Shown here one piece after another: positions 18,801-27,059 of a stretch of 64,000 bases of DNA. Position 1 is the stretch's first letter; every line of letters begins with the position of its first letter. Where the stretch lies: the NCBI GenBank assembly GCA_949283255.1, contig CASDRS010000014.1:36370-100369 (forward strand), written 5' to 3'. The translations under genes and the position numbers were made by a program. This DNA comes from an uncultured bacterium. GTDB taxonomy: Bacteria; Cyanobacteriota; Vampirovibrionia; Gastranaerophilales; Gastranaerophilaceae. The notes below the pieces were generated by a model that was given only the letters and a program-made list of their open reading frames with translations, made no database searches and was not told where the DNA came from.

Positions 18801-21644
18801 ATTAAACTGCTGACGGATATTGGCAAGAATTTCTATTAACCCAGAATCCCCTATTAAAGTAGACATTTTTGAAGAAATTTCAACAAAATTTTCTTGGATT
18901 TTCTGAACATTTTCAATAGAAACATCCAGCTTCGCACTAGTTTCAGAGTAAATTTTATCTGTACCAGCAATATATTCATTAACGCTAACTCTTAACGAAT
19001 CAATATTTTGTTCATAAATTTTAGTAGAATCAGACAGCTGCATCTCGATACTTGAAAGCTTGCTAACAAGTTCACTGTCATCATTAGAATTAAGTTCTCT
19101 TACCGAATTAATAATTTCACTAACAGATGCCTGAACTTCTTCCAACCCTTTATTAAGATTTACCCTATAGGTCTCTGCATTATCGGATAAAACTTGCTCA
19201 ATATTCTGCAGCGCATCCAATTTAGGGATAGCAGCTCCGGAATTTGCCTTAATTTCCGCTAATTCTGAAAGAACATTTCCACGCTGAACATTTATTCCGT
19301 CAGCTAACTGTTCAACAGAACTCTTATACTCCATAATGATATTGCGCAAATCATCAAGTTTTTCGTTCTTCTCATCACTCTGAGCATTAATTAAATCAAA
19401 GAACTTTTCAAAAATTTCATGAGTATCTGTCGCTTGAATAATTACATTTTTTAAATCATCCAATTTTACTATAAATTCATTATTTGAATATTTACCTTGA
19501 TTAACAACATCATCTATTCTTACGTGATAATCTTCAATAATCTTTTTCAATTCACCAAGTTGCTCATCCTTGTTTGAACTTTTTTCATTAATCAACGATG
19601 TCAACTTGTCCAGAATTTCATCTTTAGCCGAACTGTCTGCTACAAGAATTTTCAACTCGCCAAAGTTATTTGCGAAATCTTCACTCTGTGCATTTAATTT
19701 GTCAGACACACCTTTCAAGATTTCACCAGATTCGTTTAATCTGTTTGCAAAATCTTCACTCTGTGCATTCAATTTGTCAGATACGTCTCGCAACATTTCA
19801 CCGGATTCGTTTAATCTGTTTGCAAAATCTTCGCTCTGTGCATTTAATTTGTCAGATACGTCTCGCAACATTTCACCGGATTCGTTTAATCTGTTTGCAA
19901 AATCTTCACTCTGTGCATTTAATTTGTCAGATACACCTCGCAACATTTCACCGGATTCGTTTAATCTGTTTGCAAAATCTTCACTCTGTGCATTCAATTT
20001 GTCAGACACACCTCTCAAGATTTCACCAGATTCGTTTAATCTGTTTGCAAAATCTTCACTCTGTGCATTCAATTTGTCAGACACACTTCTCAAGATTTCA
20101 CCGGATTCATCAAATTTTGATTTTACCAATTCAAAATTTGAGTTTCTGCCATCATCAGAGGCTTTGATTAACTCTTCTACATGGGACAATTTTTCAACAA
20201 TTTCATCATCCCTCAATGAAGAATCCATTCTGTTTGAATAATCTACAAACAAATCCTTTATTGCAGAAAGATACTCAGACAAACTGTCCGCAACAGATTC
20301 CTTAAAACCGGAAATTGATTCAGTCGTAGAGTCAATTTTATTAATAATCTTATCCAAATTTGAAGTAGCAGAAGCTAACAAATCACCTTTTAAGGAATTA
20401 ATACTTTCGCTGTTACTGTTAACTACACCCAAAACAGCAGAATCTACCATTTCTGTCATTGAAGAAGAATATTCATCAAATTTTGAACGAATATCTTCAA
20501 GCATAGTTTTATACTCTAAACAAGTTTCGTTTATATTTGTTTCGACCTCAGCAAATTTCGAATCAAAAAAGCCTTTACTATCTTCCTCTAAACCAGCAAC
20601 AGCATCTTTGTATGCAGTCAGGATTTCATATATTTTAGAAGTCTTATCGGTAATAGAATCCTCATACTCACGAGCTTTTTCATCAATTTTTGCACTAAAC
20701 GCATTCAGCTCATCTACAATAGCCTGAGTATTTCTTGTCTGAATATTAGACCCGTCAGCAAATTTTTGATCAAAAGCGTTTGTAAAATCGTCCATCTGCA
20801 CTTTTAATTGTTCTGAATAGTCAGACAAATTTGCCCTCAAGCACTCAAAGCTTGTTTTCATATCAATTGAATTGCCGTTCATATAATCAGACAGACTTGT
20901 GCTCAAATATTTAAGACGTTCAAATCCATCTTCAAGCGTTTTATGAATATCATCGCTCAATGCAAACAGTTTTGAATTAACAGTACCCAGCTGAGCCGAA
21001 ACAGTCCCGTCAAGAGTACTTATTTTTTCAGTATTGGCAGAAATTATATTTTCTAAAGAATTAATTAAATATGCATTTTTGTTGGAATTTTCATCAATAA
21101 CCTGCTTCAAATCAGCCATAGCTGAAATAATGTTTCCGTGGCGAAGATTTGAATCTGCAGTATAATGCTCAAAACTTGAGATAAGATCTTCACTGCGCTG
21201 TTTAACAACGTCAATAATTTCATTATTATTAACGGCAGTCTCTAAAGCAGAAACCTTATCAAACAATATATTTTTTGATTCAGTATCTTTGTTAGCAAAT
21301 GTCACAATAGCATCAACAGCTTCTCTAAAATTTCCTGATAGAGTTTGAACTTCTCCTGACAAATTAGCATAATCGGCAGAAGTAACAGTATTTTCCAATA
21401 ATGCTCTTAATTGTTTAAGCTTATCTGCAAGATTAACAAAAACCTGTTCATCAGTAGAAATTTTTGAATTAAGAACCTCTCTTAAATTAGTAACGATGGA
21501 ATTAACCTCAACGCTATCGGTATCCATATTTTCGAGCTTTGATTTAATATCAAGCAATACACTGTTGAATTCACTGGAATTCAAATCATTTTCAATCTTT
21601 AATCTTTCTAAAAGTGCTGCAATTTCGTCAACTTTTTCCGCCAT
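15867..21644 (-). CDS. Giant (1925-residue) coiled-coil repeat protein, unknown function
   Basis: No signal peptide or membrane segment is visible; the whole protein is acidic, rich in Leu, Ser, Asn, Asp and Glu, poor in Pro, with heptad-like spacing of Leu/Ile/Val typical of long coiled coils. Two internal repeat families stand out. Six near-identical 25-residue units (core SDKLNAQSEDFANRLNESGE) fill about residues 511-660. In the C-terminal half (about 1255-1570) a looser unit of about 45 residues recurs, marked by KLDVIA or KLDILA followed by an Asp/Asn-rich turn. The C-terminus is again heptad-rich. It could be a cytoskeletal or scaffolding filament; surface export cannot be excluded. The downstream glcD-like gene overlaps by 11 bp. 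Confidence 0.85.
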   Translation of the reverse strand: MAEKVDEIAALLERLKIENDLNSSEFNSVLLDIKSKLENMDTDSVEVNSIVTNLREVLNSKISTDEQVFVNLADKLKQLRALLENTVTSADYANLSGEVQTLSGNFREAVDAIVTFANKDTESKNILFDKVSALETAVNNNEIIDVVKQRSEDLISSFEHYTADSNLRHGNIISAMADLKQVIDENSNKNAYLINSLENIISANTEKISTLDGTVSAQLGTVNSKLFALSDDIHKTLEDGFERLKYLSTSLSDYMNGNSIDMKTSFECLRANLSDYSEQLKVQMDDFTNAFDQKFADGSNIQTRNTQAIVDELNAFSAKIDEKAREYEDSITDKTSKIYEILTAYKDAVAGLEEDSKGFFDSKFAEVETNINETCLEYKTMLEDIRSKFDEYSSSMTEMVDSAVLGVVNSNSESINSLKGDLLASATSNLDKIINKIDSTTESISGFKESVADSLSEYLSAIKDLFVDYSNRMDSSLRDDEIVEKLSHVEELIKASDDGRNSNFELVKSKFDESGEILRSVSDKLNAQSEDFANRLNESGEILRGVSDKLNAQSEDFANRLNESGEMLRGVSDKLNAQSEDFANRLNESGEMLRDVSDKLNAQSEDFANRLNESGEMLRDVSDKLNAQSEDFANRLNESGEILKGVSDKLNAQSEDFANNFGELKILVADSSAKDEILDKLTSLINEKSSNKDEQLGELKKIIEDYHVRIDDVVNQGKYSNNEFIVKLDDLKNVIIQATDTHEIFEKFFDLINAQSDEKNEKLDDLRNIIMEYKSSVEQLADGINVQRGNVLSELAEIKANSGAAIPKLDALQNIEQVLSDNAETYRVNLNKGLEEVQASVSEIINSVRELNSNDDSELVSKLSSIEMQLSDSTKIYEQNIDSLRVSVNEYIAGTDKIYSETSAKLDVSIENVQKIQENFVEISSKMSTLIGDSGLIEILANIRQQFNPILQALQEEKEKLNNTLNDGVNSISSNLYLIGQNLEEVRVKQSENAEYLRSNFEEKMLGLQADIEHTISDIKGIIEAKSEAYNANYEALKESVDKFASFDYGQAVLEIKDKIEISYLGLVGKLDEALKNSDVFSKVEEAYQNAVMKFESFERDIQELSKENAENFNKAILNVSAMLQNNYTLTENVQTFLETEFAKLDRELQENKISVKSSLVDLLEEIKNILGDKKTNEMEDLRSAILPLLDNEDTLNLIKSLNKGLADRLEECAKDNNLAFQDVLDVINSVKNTVEYTLDVINDKFSASEEDRKSINQKLDSLNSKFDIIAMDDSNSEILDSVSEISDSVEGVREAISEVKNVVVGINDNTLSNNTIIPAIENGVTSLKDAIDRAKDELKSGFAGADILNEINVKLDTMAACEDDGVEDDLFEIKNILLKLNENIDNSENSSKLVELVKVLDNKLDVIALNDNSDMIEELQDVKDGVDLVKQELCDSQKINELIQVIDNKLDVIVQDNNSDLTADIVDIKEGLSSIKNEINLSEIENSINTINNKLDILADSSYDSEISEGVEYLRSVAGRLDEKLGNLDELKSDSSEMREKLESIKSNTDSNPKLEELMNTLHSKVDVLADDSDIQAEIAEIKDLIENQIASSNSNDVNESLQTLLNKISEIDLSKQAGEIKEAIISAVVSVSNEISFVEETEEIKDFVNEKTNELHRTMMDVKRQLSTLTCSGDDMDIYSYTLQDVESDLAKLRLILKDMSGESPNNEICVISNNISKISKSIEDLRVAFIDAETKRLNSADINEQIVSISSRLNQLILNKKEVDGVVVSSLEEARNKLELMDNTAITKGIEKVLVSMDEKLSYSTNLNTVLKNVMMYLGEWMDGTTETISSIYDKTSKISTLSDALSELRKVIPERQQLVDFIEARFAEQESKFDRLERQLEKLSNIVLSHNDSSTLDRMDSIDQKLENLSKNIEKLASYVE
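16930..17880 (-). repeat. Degenerate ~45-residue repeats in the C-terminal half of the giant protein
   Basis: Translated units beginning with KLD or KVD plus three hydrophobic residues (KFDIIA, KLDTMA, KLDVIA, KLDVIV, KLDILA, KVDVLA) recur; two adjacent spacings are 46 and 45 residues. DNA identity is low, indicating older duplications than the 75-bp block. Confidence 0.6.
19668..20114 (-). repeat. Six tandem 75-bp repeats within the giant coiled-coil gene
   Basis: The landmark CTCTGTGCAT recurs at 19684, 19759, 19834, 19909, 19984 and 20059, exactly 75 bp apart. Each unit encodes 25 residues, and units differ by only a few bases, mostly at the positions encoding EILR/EMLR/EILK and G/D. Near-identity indicates recent expansion or gene conversion, so copy number may vary between strains. 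Confidence 0.95.
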
Positions 21645-21768
21645 TATATTATTTCCTTAAAAAATACACATTTTCCCAATAATATTCTAGCAGAATAATA
21701 GTATTTAAAGCAAAATGTTAAGGAAATGTATTAAAATGTAAAGAAAAAGAACTAAAATTATATTAAGT

Positions 21769-21777
21769 GATATAATT
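21769..21777 (+). promoter_or_regulatory. Extended -10 promoter of the kor operon
   Basis: TG-A-TATAAT (21769-21777) predicts a transcription start near 21784. This falls after the GTG at 21781, which therefore cannot be the start codon, and gives a leader of about 24 nt with a GAGAGGGAG Shine-Dalgarno before the ATG at 21808. Confidence 0.6.
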
Positions 21778-21807
21778 AAGGTGAGCATGGCAGAGAGGGA
21801 GATGATT

Positions 21808-22020
21808 ATGAGTCACGTAGTTATTGATAAAGAAAGATGCAAAGGATGTTATCTTTGTATAGATGAATGTCCGAAAAAGCTGCTAAAAATAGGCAAAGAT
21901 GTTAACAGTTTGGGAGTTCACTTAGTAGAATTTGAAGATCCAAACCACGAATGTTTGGGGTGTGCATTATGCGCAACAAGATGCCCTGATATGGCAATAA
22001 CAGAAGTTTACAAAGGATAA
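21808..22020 (+). CDS. korD: 2-oxoacid:ferredoxin oxidoreductase delta subunit (2[4Fe-4S] ferredoxin)
   Basis: A 70-residue ferredoxin-like subunit with two classical clusters: C11, C14, C17, C21 (CKGCYLCIDECP) and C49, C52, C55, C59 (CLGCALCATRCP). It passes electrons from the thiamine-pyrophosphate centre of the oxidoreductase to ferredoxin. I start at the ATG at 21808, which has a strong Shine-Dalgarno and the usual MSHVVIDKERCKGC opening; earlier in-frame starts at 21781, 21787 and 21802 are less likely. It leads the four-gene korDABC operon. Confidence 0.93.
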   Translation: MSHVVIDKERCKGCYLCIDECPKKLLKIGKDVNSLGVHLVEFEDPNHECLGCALCATRCPDMAITEVYKG

Positions 22021-22033
22021 GAGTAAAAATATT

Positions 22034-23107
22034 ATGACAGAATGTTTAACTAAAAGCAAAAAAGTATTAACAAAAGGGAATTATGCAATAGCAAATGCTG
22101 CTGTTATTGCAGGATGCGAATGCTATTTCGGATATCCGATCACGCCACAGAGTGAAATCGGGGAGTTCATGAGCGGGAAAATGCAAGAATTAAAAAGAGC
22201 TTATGTTTCTGCTGAAAGCGAATTAGCTTCAATTAATATGGTACTTGGAGCCTGCTCTACAGGTGCAAAAGCAATGACATCATCTTCTTCATGCGCAGTA
22301 TCATTAATGCAAGAAGCTTTATCATACGCAGCATCTGATGAATTACCGATTGTATTAGTCAGCGTTATGAGGGGCGGCCCTGGGTTAGGAAACATCTACC
22401 CTTCTCAAGGCGACTATAATCAGGCTACTATCGGAGGTGGAGACGGCGATTACAAAATGATAGTTTTGGCTCCTTCCACAGTTCAAGAATGTGTAGATTT
22501 GACATACAGAGCATTTTATCTGGCTCACAAGTATAAAAATCCTACAATCTTATTGGCAGACGGACTTTTAGGACAAATGATGGAGCCTGTAGAATTTGGT
22601 GAATATCCATACCCTGAAGTTGATAATTCATCTTGGGCTCTTAGCGGGGCAAAAAACAGACCTGCTAGAGTTATAAGATCTTATGCACCTAGTGCGGATG
22701 ATCAATGTGAATTTTTGAAAAAATTACACGCAAAATATAAACTGATTGAAGAAAAAGAAACAGATTGGGAAGAAATTAATACAGAGGATGCTGATATTAT
22801 CCTCGTAAGCTTCGGTTCTCCTGCAAGAAATGCAAAATCTGCAATGAAGGAATGCCGTAAAATGGGATTAAAAGTTGGTATGCTAAGACCAATAACATTA
22901 TCACCATTCCCTTCAAAGAGAATCGCAGAACTTGCGCAAACGGCTAAAAAATTCATTTCCGTTGAAATCAATATGGGTCAAATGATTAGAGATATAAAAT
23001 TAGCCGTAAACGGTAAAGTTCCTGTAGAACTTCTCAACCGACCGGTTGGAAATCCTCCGTCAGTTGAAGAAATTATAGAAAGAATTAAAAAAGAAAGTGA
23101 AGTATAG
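22034..23107 (+). CDS. korA: 2-oxoacid:ferredoxin oxidoreductase alpha subunit (KorA/VorB type)
   Basis: The 357-residue alpha chain binds the pyrimidine end of thiamine pyrophosphate. Landmarks are GNYAIANAAVIAGCECYFGYPITPQSEIGEFM near the start, SAESELASINMVLGA, TSSSSCAVSLMQEALSYAA and RGGPGLGNIYPSQGDYNQA, all typical of four-subunit 2-oxoglutarate or branched-chain 2-oxoacid ferredoxin oxidoreductases. The C-terminal domain has VEINMGQMIRDI. Sequence alone does not settle 2-oxoglutarate versus 2-oxoisovalerate as substrate. The stop and the korB start are directly abutting. Confidence 0.93.
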   Translation: MTECLTKSKKVLTKGNYAIANAAVIAGCECYFGYPITPQSEIGEFMSGKMQELKRAYVSAESELASINMVLGACSTGAKAMTSSSSCAVSLMQEALSYAASDELPIVLVSVMRGGPGLGNIYPSQGDYNQATIGGGDGDYKMIVLAPSTVQECVDLTYRAFYLAHKYKNPTILLADGLLGQMMEPVEFGEYPYPEVDNSSWALSGAKNRPARVIRSYAPSADDQCEFLKKLHAKYKLIEEKETDWEEINTEDADIILVSFGSPARNAKSAMKECRKMGLKVGMLRPITLSPFPSKRIAELAQTAKKFISVEINMGQMIRDIKLAVNGKVPVELLNRPVGNPPSVEEIIERIKKESEV

Positions 23108-23866
23108 ATGACAACATTAACTCAAACATTTAAAATCCCTGAAAGCATAAAGAAGGGTTCAAAATTTTCATTTTGTCCGGGATGTGACCACGGTGTAGCG
23201 GTAAGACTTGTCGCTGAAGTTTTGGATGAACTCGGATTGAGAGAAAATACCATTGCAGTAGCTTCAATCGGATGTTCAGTTACATTATATGACTTCTTGG
23301 AAGTTGATAGTCTTGAAGCCCCTCACGGTAGAGCTCTTGCAGAGGCCACAGGGATAAAAAGAGCAAGACCTGATAAATTTGTATTCACATACCAAGGGGA
23401 TGGCGATTTTGCATCAATCGGTATGGCTGAGAGCATGCACTGCGCTCTTAGAGGCGAAAATGTAACAGCTATATGTATAAACAACACGACATATGGCATG
23501 ACTGGCGGTCAACTTGGACCAACAACTTTGCTCGGTCAGGTTACAACAACTTCTCCAAAGGGAAGAAATGTTGAATACTACGGTTACCCGATTAAAATTG
23601 CAGAACATATGGCATTATGCGATGGTACCGCATACAGCGCAAGAGTTTCACTTGACACGGTTCCTAATATCAGAAAAGCAAAAGCTGCAATAAAAAAAGC
23701 TTTTGAAATTCAGCTAAAAGGACTCGGATTTAGCTTTGTAGAAATATTGGCAACTTGCCCGACTAACTGGAAGAAAACTCCGCAAAAGGCTCACGATCGA
23801 GTAAGAGAAGAAATGATGCCTATATTCAAACCGGGAATCTACAAAGACATAACAGCAAATAATTAA
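23108..23866 (+). CDS. korB: 2-oxoacid:ferredoxin oxidoreductase beta subunit
   Basis: The 252-residue beta chain carries the thiamine pyrophosphate/Mg2+ site: SFCPGCDHGVAVRL near the N-terminus, SIGCSVTLYDF, HGRALAEATGIKRARPD, then YQGDGDFASIG, the diphosphate/Mg motif, and NNTTYGMTGGQLGPTT. It abuts korA with no gap and is followed 12 bp later by korC. The complex generates reduced ferredoxin and acyl-CoA (or runs in the carboxylating direction) in anaerobes. Confidence 0.94.
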   Translation: MTTLTQTFKIPESIKKGSKFSFCPGCDHGVAVRLVAEVLDELGLRENTIAVASIGCSVTLYDFLEVDSLEAPHGRALAEATGIKRARPDKFVFTYQGDGDFASIGMAESMHCALRGENVTAICINNTTYGMTGGQLGPTTLLGQVTTTSPKGRNVEYYGYPIKIAEHMALCDGTAYSARVSLDTVPNIRKAKAAIKKAFEIQLKGLGFSFVEILATCPTNWKKTPQKAHDRVREEMMPIFKPGIYKDITANN

Positions 23867-23878
23867 GGAAATACGATT

Positions 23879-24433
23879 ATGGAAAAGAATTTTATAATAG
23901 CAGGTTTTGGCGGTCAGGGAGTACTTCTTGCAGGAGAAGTTCTGGCAAACGCCTTTATGTTAGACAATAAGAACGTAACTTGGTACCCGAGCTACGGAGC
24001 TGAGATGAGAGGCGGAACAGTTAACTGTGAAATAGTTATGAACGACAGCGAAGACGTAAGTTCTGTTAACAAGGCTCAAGCTGACTATGTACTTGCTCTT
24101 AATCAGGCATCTTTTGACAGATTTTTACCTAAAGTTAAATCCGGTGGATGGATGATAGCAAATTCTACACTTGTGGATGAAGTCAAGAAAAGAAGTGATA
24201 TAAATTACTTTTTTGCACCTGTTACAAGGCTTGCAGATGAACTTGGCAACAGCAAAATGACAAACATTTTATCACTTGGTGTTCTTGCAAAAATCAGCGG
24301 ATTAACGTCTCTTGATACACTCGAAAAAGCGTTGGATAACGTGTTGCCACCGCATAGAAAGAACCTTTTGCCTTTAAATTGCAAGGCATTAAAAATAGGC
24401 TATGAGTATGATTTATCAGCTGTAAAAGTATAA
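23879..24433 (+). CDS. korC: 2-oxoacid:ferredoxin oxidoreductase gamma subunit
   Basis: A 184-residue gamma domain with the family opening IAGFGGQGVLLAGEVLANAF (coenzyme A-binding region), then YPSYGAEMRGGTVNCEIVMN and NQASFDRFLPKVKSGG. It completes a korDABC set. No clear terminator follows; the next small gene begins 114 bp downstream and may have its own TATAAT promoter element (24480-24485). Confidence 0.93.
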   Translation: MEKNFIIAGFGGQGVLLAGEVLANAFMLDNKNVTWYPSYGAEMRGGTVNCEIVMNDSEDVSSVNKAQADYVLALNQASFDRFLPKVKSGGWMIANSTLVDEVKKRSDINYFFAPVTRLADELGNSKMTNILSLGVLAKISGLTSLDTLEKALDNVLPPHRKNLLPLNCKALKIGYEYDLSAVKV

Positions 24434-24547
24434 AATCACCTAAAAAGTCGATTTAAAATTTTAAAGTTAATATTATCCTTATAATACAAGAACGGATTAT
24501 TTAAGGTTTAGTAAATACACATATTATTTTAATGAGGTTTTTTTGAA

Positions 24548-24778
24548 GTGAAAAAAGAACTAATCAAATCAATAAAAGAGAAGGAAATTCAATTGGCAAA
24601 GCTTGCCGCTCACGTTGATAAAAGTTTTATCTGCTCCGAATTGTACAACAAAGTAGTGATAGAAAAAGCTATACTAAAAAAACAGCTTGACGAGTTAAAT
24701 GCTAACAAATTTGCAAAAAATGTTATTAAGCTGTTCCCGCGTAAAAAAACTCTTATTTGTGATTATTTTCATGGTTAA
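24548..24778 (+). CDS. Small coiled-coil protein of unknown function
   Basis: A 76-residue product starting at GTG (24548), with a GAGG stretch about 12 nt upstream. Residues 1-55 are strongly helical with charged heptads (KKELIKSIKEKEIQLAKLAA, EKAILKKQLDEL); the tail is basic and ends in a short hydrophobic/aromatic CDYFHG. I recognise no family. It lies after korC and convergent with rpe, so it could be part of the kor transcript or independent. Confidence 0.5.
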   Translation: MKKELIKSIKEKEIQLAKLAAHVDKSFICSELYNKVVIEKAILKKQLDELNANKFAKNVIKLFPRKKTLICDYFHG

Positions 24779-24836
24779 GAGTTTTTATATTGCTGAAATA
24801 TAGTCTCATAAGCCCTTGACCAAATGCTATAGAGAA

Positions 24837-25481
24837 TTAAATTCTCAAAGATGCAATAGCGTCAGGAATATTATCCGAACTATAAATATAACTGCCTGCA
24901 ACAAGAGAATTTGCGCCATAATCACGACAAATCTTACCTGTTTCAGCGTTTATACCGCCATCGACTTGAACAATAATATCGCGGTTAAGTTCTCGTATAG
25001 GTTTTATTTTTTCAGCGCAATCGGGCATAAACTTTTGCCCCCCAAACCCCGGCTCAACTGTCATTATAAGAATCATATCAAGATATGATAAAAAAGGAAA
25101 AGTCACATCAACAGTCGTTTTGGGCTTGATAGACATTCCTGCCATAATATCAAAAGATTTTATGTATTTTATAAGTTCAACTATATTTTCCGGCTCAACA
25201 GCTTCATAATGGAATGTCAAAATATCAGCCCCTGCAGCCGCAAAAGGTTCAACATACTTTTTCGGATTTTCAATCATAAGATGAACATCCAGCGGAATCT
25301 GCGCAATTTTCTTTACACTCTTTACAACAGGAACACCGATTGTAATATTTGGGACGAAATGCCCATCCATCACATCTACATGAAGCCAATCAGCACCGGC
25401 ATCTTCAACCAGCTTGATATCTCGCTCAAGGTTGGCAAAATCCGCAGATAAAATAGAAGGTGAAACTATAATCTTACTCAT
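24837..25481 (-). CDS. rpe: Ribulose-phosphate 3-epimerase
   Basis: Interconverts ribulose-5-phosphate and xylulose-5-phosphate in the pentose phosphate pathway. The 214-residue TIM barrel shows the family signatures: SPSILSADFANLERDI at the start, WLHVDVMDGHFVPNITIG with metal ligands His and Asp near residues 34-36, HLMIENP near 67, MTVEPGFGGQKFMP with a further acidic metal-site region, and QVDGGIN near 173. The start overlaps the end of rnc by 8 bp. It is the last gene of the pyrH-frr-cdsA-rnc-rpe run. Confidence 0.97.
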   Translation of the reverse strand: MSKIIVSPSILSADFANLERDIKLVEDAGADWLHVDVMDGHFVPNITIGVPVVKSVKKIAQIPLDVHLMIENPKKYVEPFAAAGADILTFHYEAVEPENIVELIKYIKSFDIMAGMSIKPKTTVDVTFPFLSYLDMILIMTVEPGFGGQKFMPDCAEKIKPIRELNRDIIVQVDGGINAETGKICRDYGANSLVAGSYIYSSDNIPDAIASLRI

Positions 25482-26184
25482 CTTTTATCGCCCCTAACTT
25501 AATACAAGCAGCATAAGCAGCCTTCTGCTCAGCCTCTTTTTTAGATTTACCTTCACCAAAAGCAACAACCTCACCCTGATAAGAAACTTCTACCTTAAAC
25601 ACCTTCTTATGGTCAGGGCCGTAAGCTCCCACCAATTCATATTCAGGCGTCTTTTTCGTTAGCCCTTGCGTATATTCCTGCAAAATCGCTTTTGCATTGA
25701 ACTTTGCAAAATGTTCATCGACATCCTCAATATAAGGGGTTAAAATTTTATCCAAAAATTCCAAAACTTCAGCAAATTTACCATCCAAATAATAAGCACC
25801 CAAAAGTGCCTCAAACGCGCAAGCCCTAACCGACTCCAACTTTGTAACGCCCTGTTTCATATCATGTTTTGAAGCAGCAATATATTTATCTAAACCAACT
25901 TGCTCCATAATTTGTGCTAAAGTATTATCAGACACAACAATAGAGCGAATTTTTGACATTTCGCCCTCGGAATAATTCGGATACTTACTAAACAATATCT
26001 TTGATGTCGCAAGCTTTAAAACTGCATCACCAAGAAACTCCAACCTCTCATAACACTCTTCATAAGGCAATTCTCTCTCCTTAGTAAAAGAAGAATGAGT
26101 TAAAGCATAAAGATAATATTTTTGAGTTAAAACCTTTATGCCAAAAACTTTTTCAATCGCCTCAATTGCGCCATCAAAACACAT
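25474..26184 (-). CDS. rnc: Ribonuclease III
   Basis: Double-stranded RNA endonuclease used in rRNA processing. The 236-residue protein has the RNase III domain with the catalytic signature ERLEFLGDAVLKL near residues 45-57 and a second acidic site around the FEALLGAYYLD segment, followed by a C-terminal double-stranded RNA-binding domain (about 165-232; AILQEYTQGLTKKTPEY ... GKSKKEAEQKAAYAA). It starts in a TAATG overlap with the cdsA stop and ends overlapping rpe. Confidence 0.97.
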   Translation of the reverse strand: MCFDGAIEAIEKVFGIKVLTQKYYLYALTHSSFTKERELPYEECYERLEFLGDAVLKLATSKILFSKYPNYSEGEMSKIRSIVVSDNTLAQIMEQVGLDKYIAASKHDMKQGVTKLESVRACAFEALLGAYYLDGKFAEVLEFLDKILTPYIEDVDEHFAKFNAKAILQEYTQGLTKKTPEYELVGAYGPDHKKVFKVEVSYQGEVVAFGEGKSKKEAEQKAAYAACIKLGAIKDE

Positions 26185-27059
26185 TAAAACAACCCTCTAA
26201 AAAAATGTATAATATCTGTCAAAAGATTATTTGAAAAAATGAAATAATAACAGAAATAATACATCATAGGAATTGTAAAGATAAAACTGTCAGTTCTGTC
26301 TAAGAAACCGCCATGACCCGGCAGAGAATGACCTGAATCTTTCACCCCAGCATCACGCTTAATCAATGACTCTGACAAATCTCCAATTTGAGCAAATACT
26401 GTACACAAAAGCCCTGCAAGAACTGCCAAATACCACTCAAGCTGGAAAAAGTATCCGACAATAACAGCACCAACTATTGCAAAGAACGTACCACCGGCAG
26501 ATCCTTCAATTGTCTTGTTAGGGCTAATCACAGGCGCAAGTTTATGCTTCCCGAACTTTGTCCCGACATAATAGCAACCAATATCCGTTAACAGGATTGC
26601 CGTAAACATCAAAACAACAAACCCTAGCCCACTGTCAAATCGTTCACAATGCAAATTTCTCAAGAAAATCAAATGCAAAGGGAACCATCCGCAATACACA
26701 ATACCGAGCAGAGTAGTTGCAACATTCGCGATATAAGGCTGCCTGCCGCAAAAAAGCACCCACATAAAAGAGCCTATTGCGCAAAATGACAAAACAAGGG
26801 CTACTAAATCAAAACGCTGTACAGATGCCACCCAAGCTAATAACAACTCCGACAACATCATAACTTTTATGCTGGGATAAAAACCCTTATGTTCCAATAT
26901 TTTTACATACTCTTTCGTCGCAAGAAAGACGATAGTCAAAACCATCGCTAGCATTGCAAACTTACCATAAATAATACAAGTCATTACAATGGTACCCATT
27001 ATAAAACCTGTTAACATACGGGTAGCATTTTTATTTAAGCCCTTTGTCTCTTCTGCCAT
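26184..27059 (-). CDS. cdsA: Phosphatidate cytidylyltransferase (CDP-diacylglycerol synthase)
   Basis: Makes CDP-diacylglycerol from phosphatidate and CTP at the inner membrane, the branch point of phospholipid synthesis. The 291-residue protein has about eight hydrophobic segments and the family signature near the C-terminus, KRDAGVKDSGHSLPGHGG followed by FLDRTDS. It overlaps frr and rnc by one base each. In many bacteria uppS sits between frr and cdsA; here it is missing from the cluster. Confidence 0.96.
   Translation of the reverse strand: MAEETKGLNKNATRMLTGFIMGTIVMTCIIYGKFAMLAMVLTIVFLATKEYVKILEHKGFYPSIKVMMLSELLLAWVASVQRFDLVALVLSFCAIGSFMWVLFCGRQPYIANVATTLLGIVYCGWFPLHLIFLRNLHCERFDSGLGFVVLMFTAILLTDIGCYYVGTKFGKHKLAPVISPNKTIEGSAGGTFFAIVGAVIVGYFFQLEWYLAVLAGLLCTVFAQIGDLSESLIKRDAGVKDSGHSLPGHGGFLDRTDSFIFTIPMMYYFCYYFIFSNNLLTDIIHFFRGLF

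Noticed and set aside
19668..20114. CRISPR array
   Set aside because: The 75-bp units are contiguous, without unique spacers, and are in frame inside a coding sequence.
19570..20241. Long open frames on the plus strand across the repeat block of the giant gene
   Set aside because: They are reverse-frame shadows kept open because the repeat length (75 bp) is a multiple of three; the minus-strand frame is the one continuous with the 1925-residue protein.
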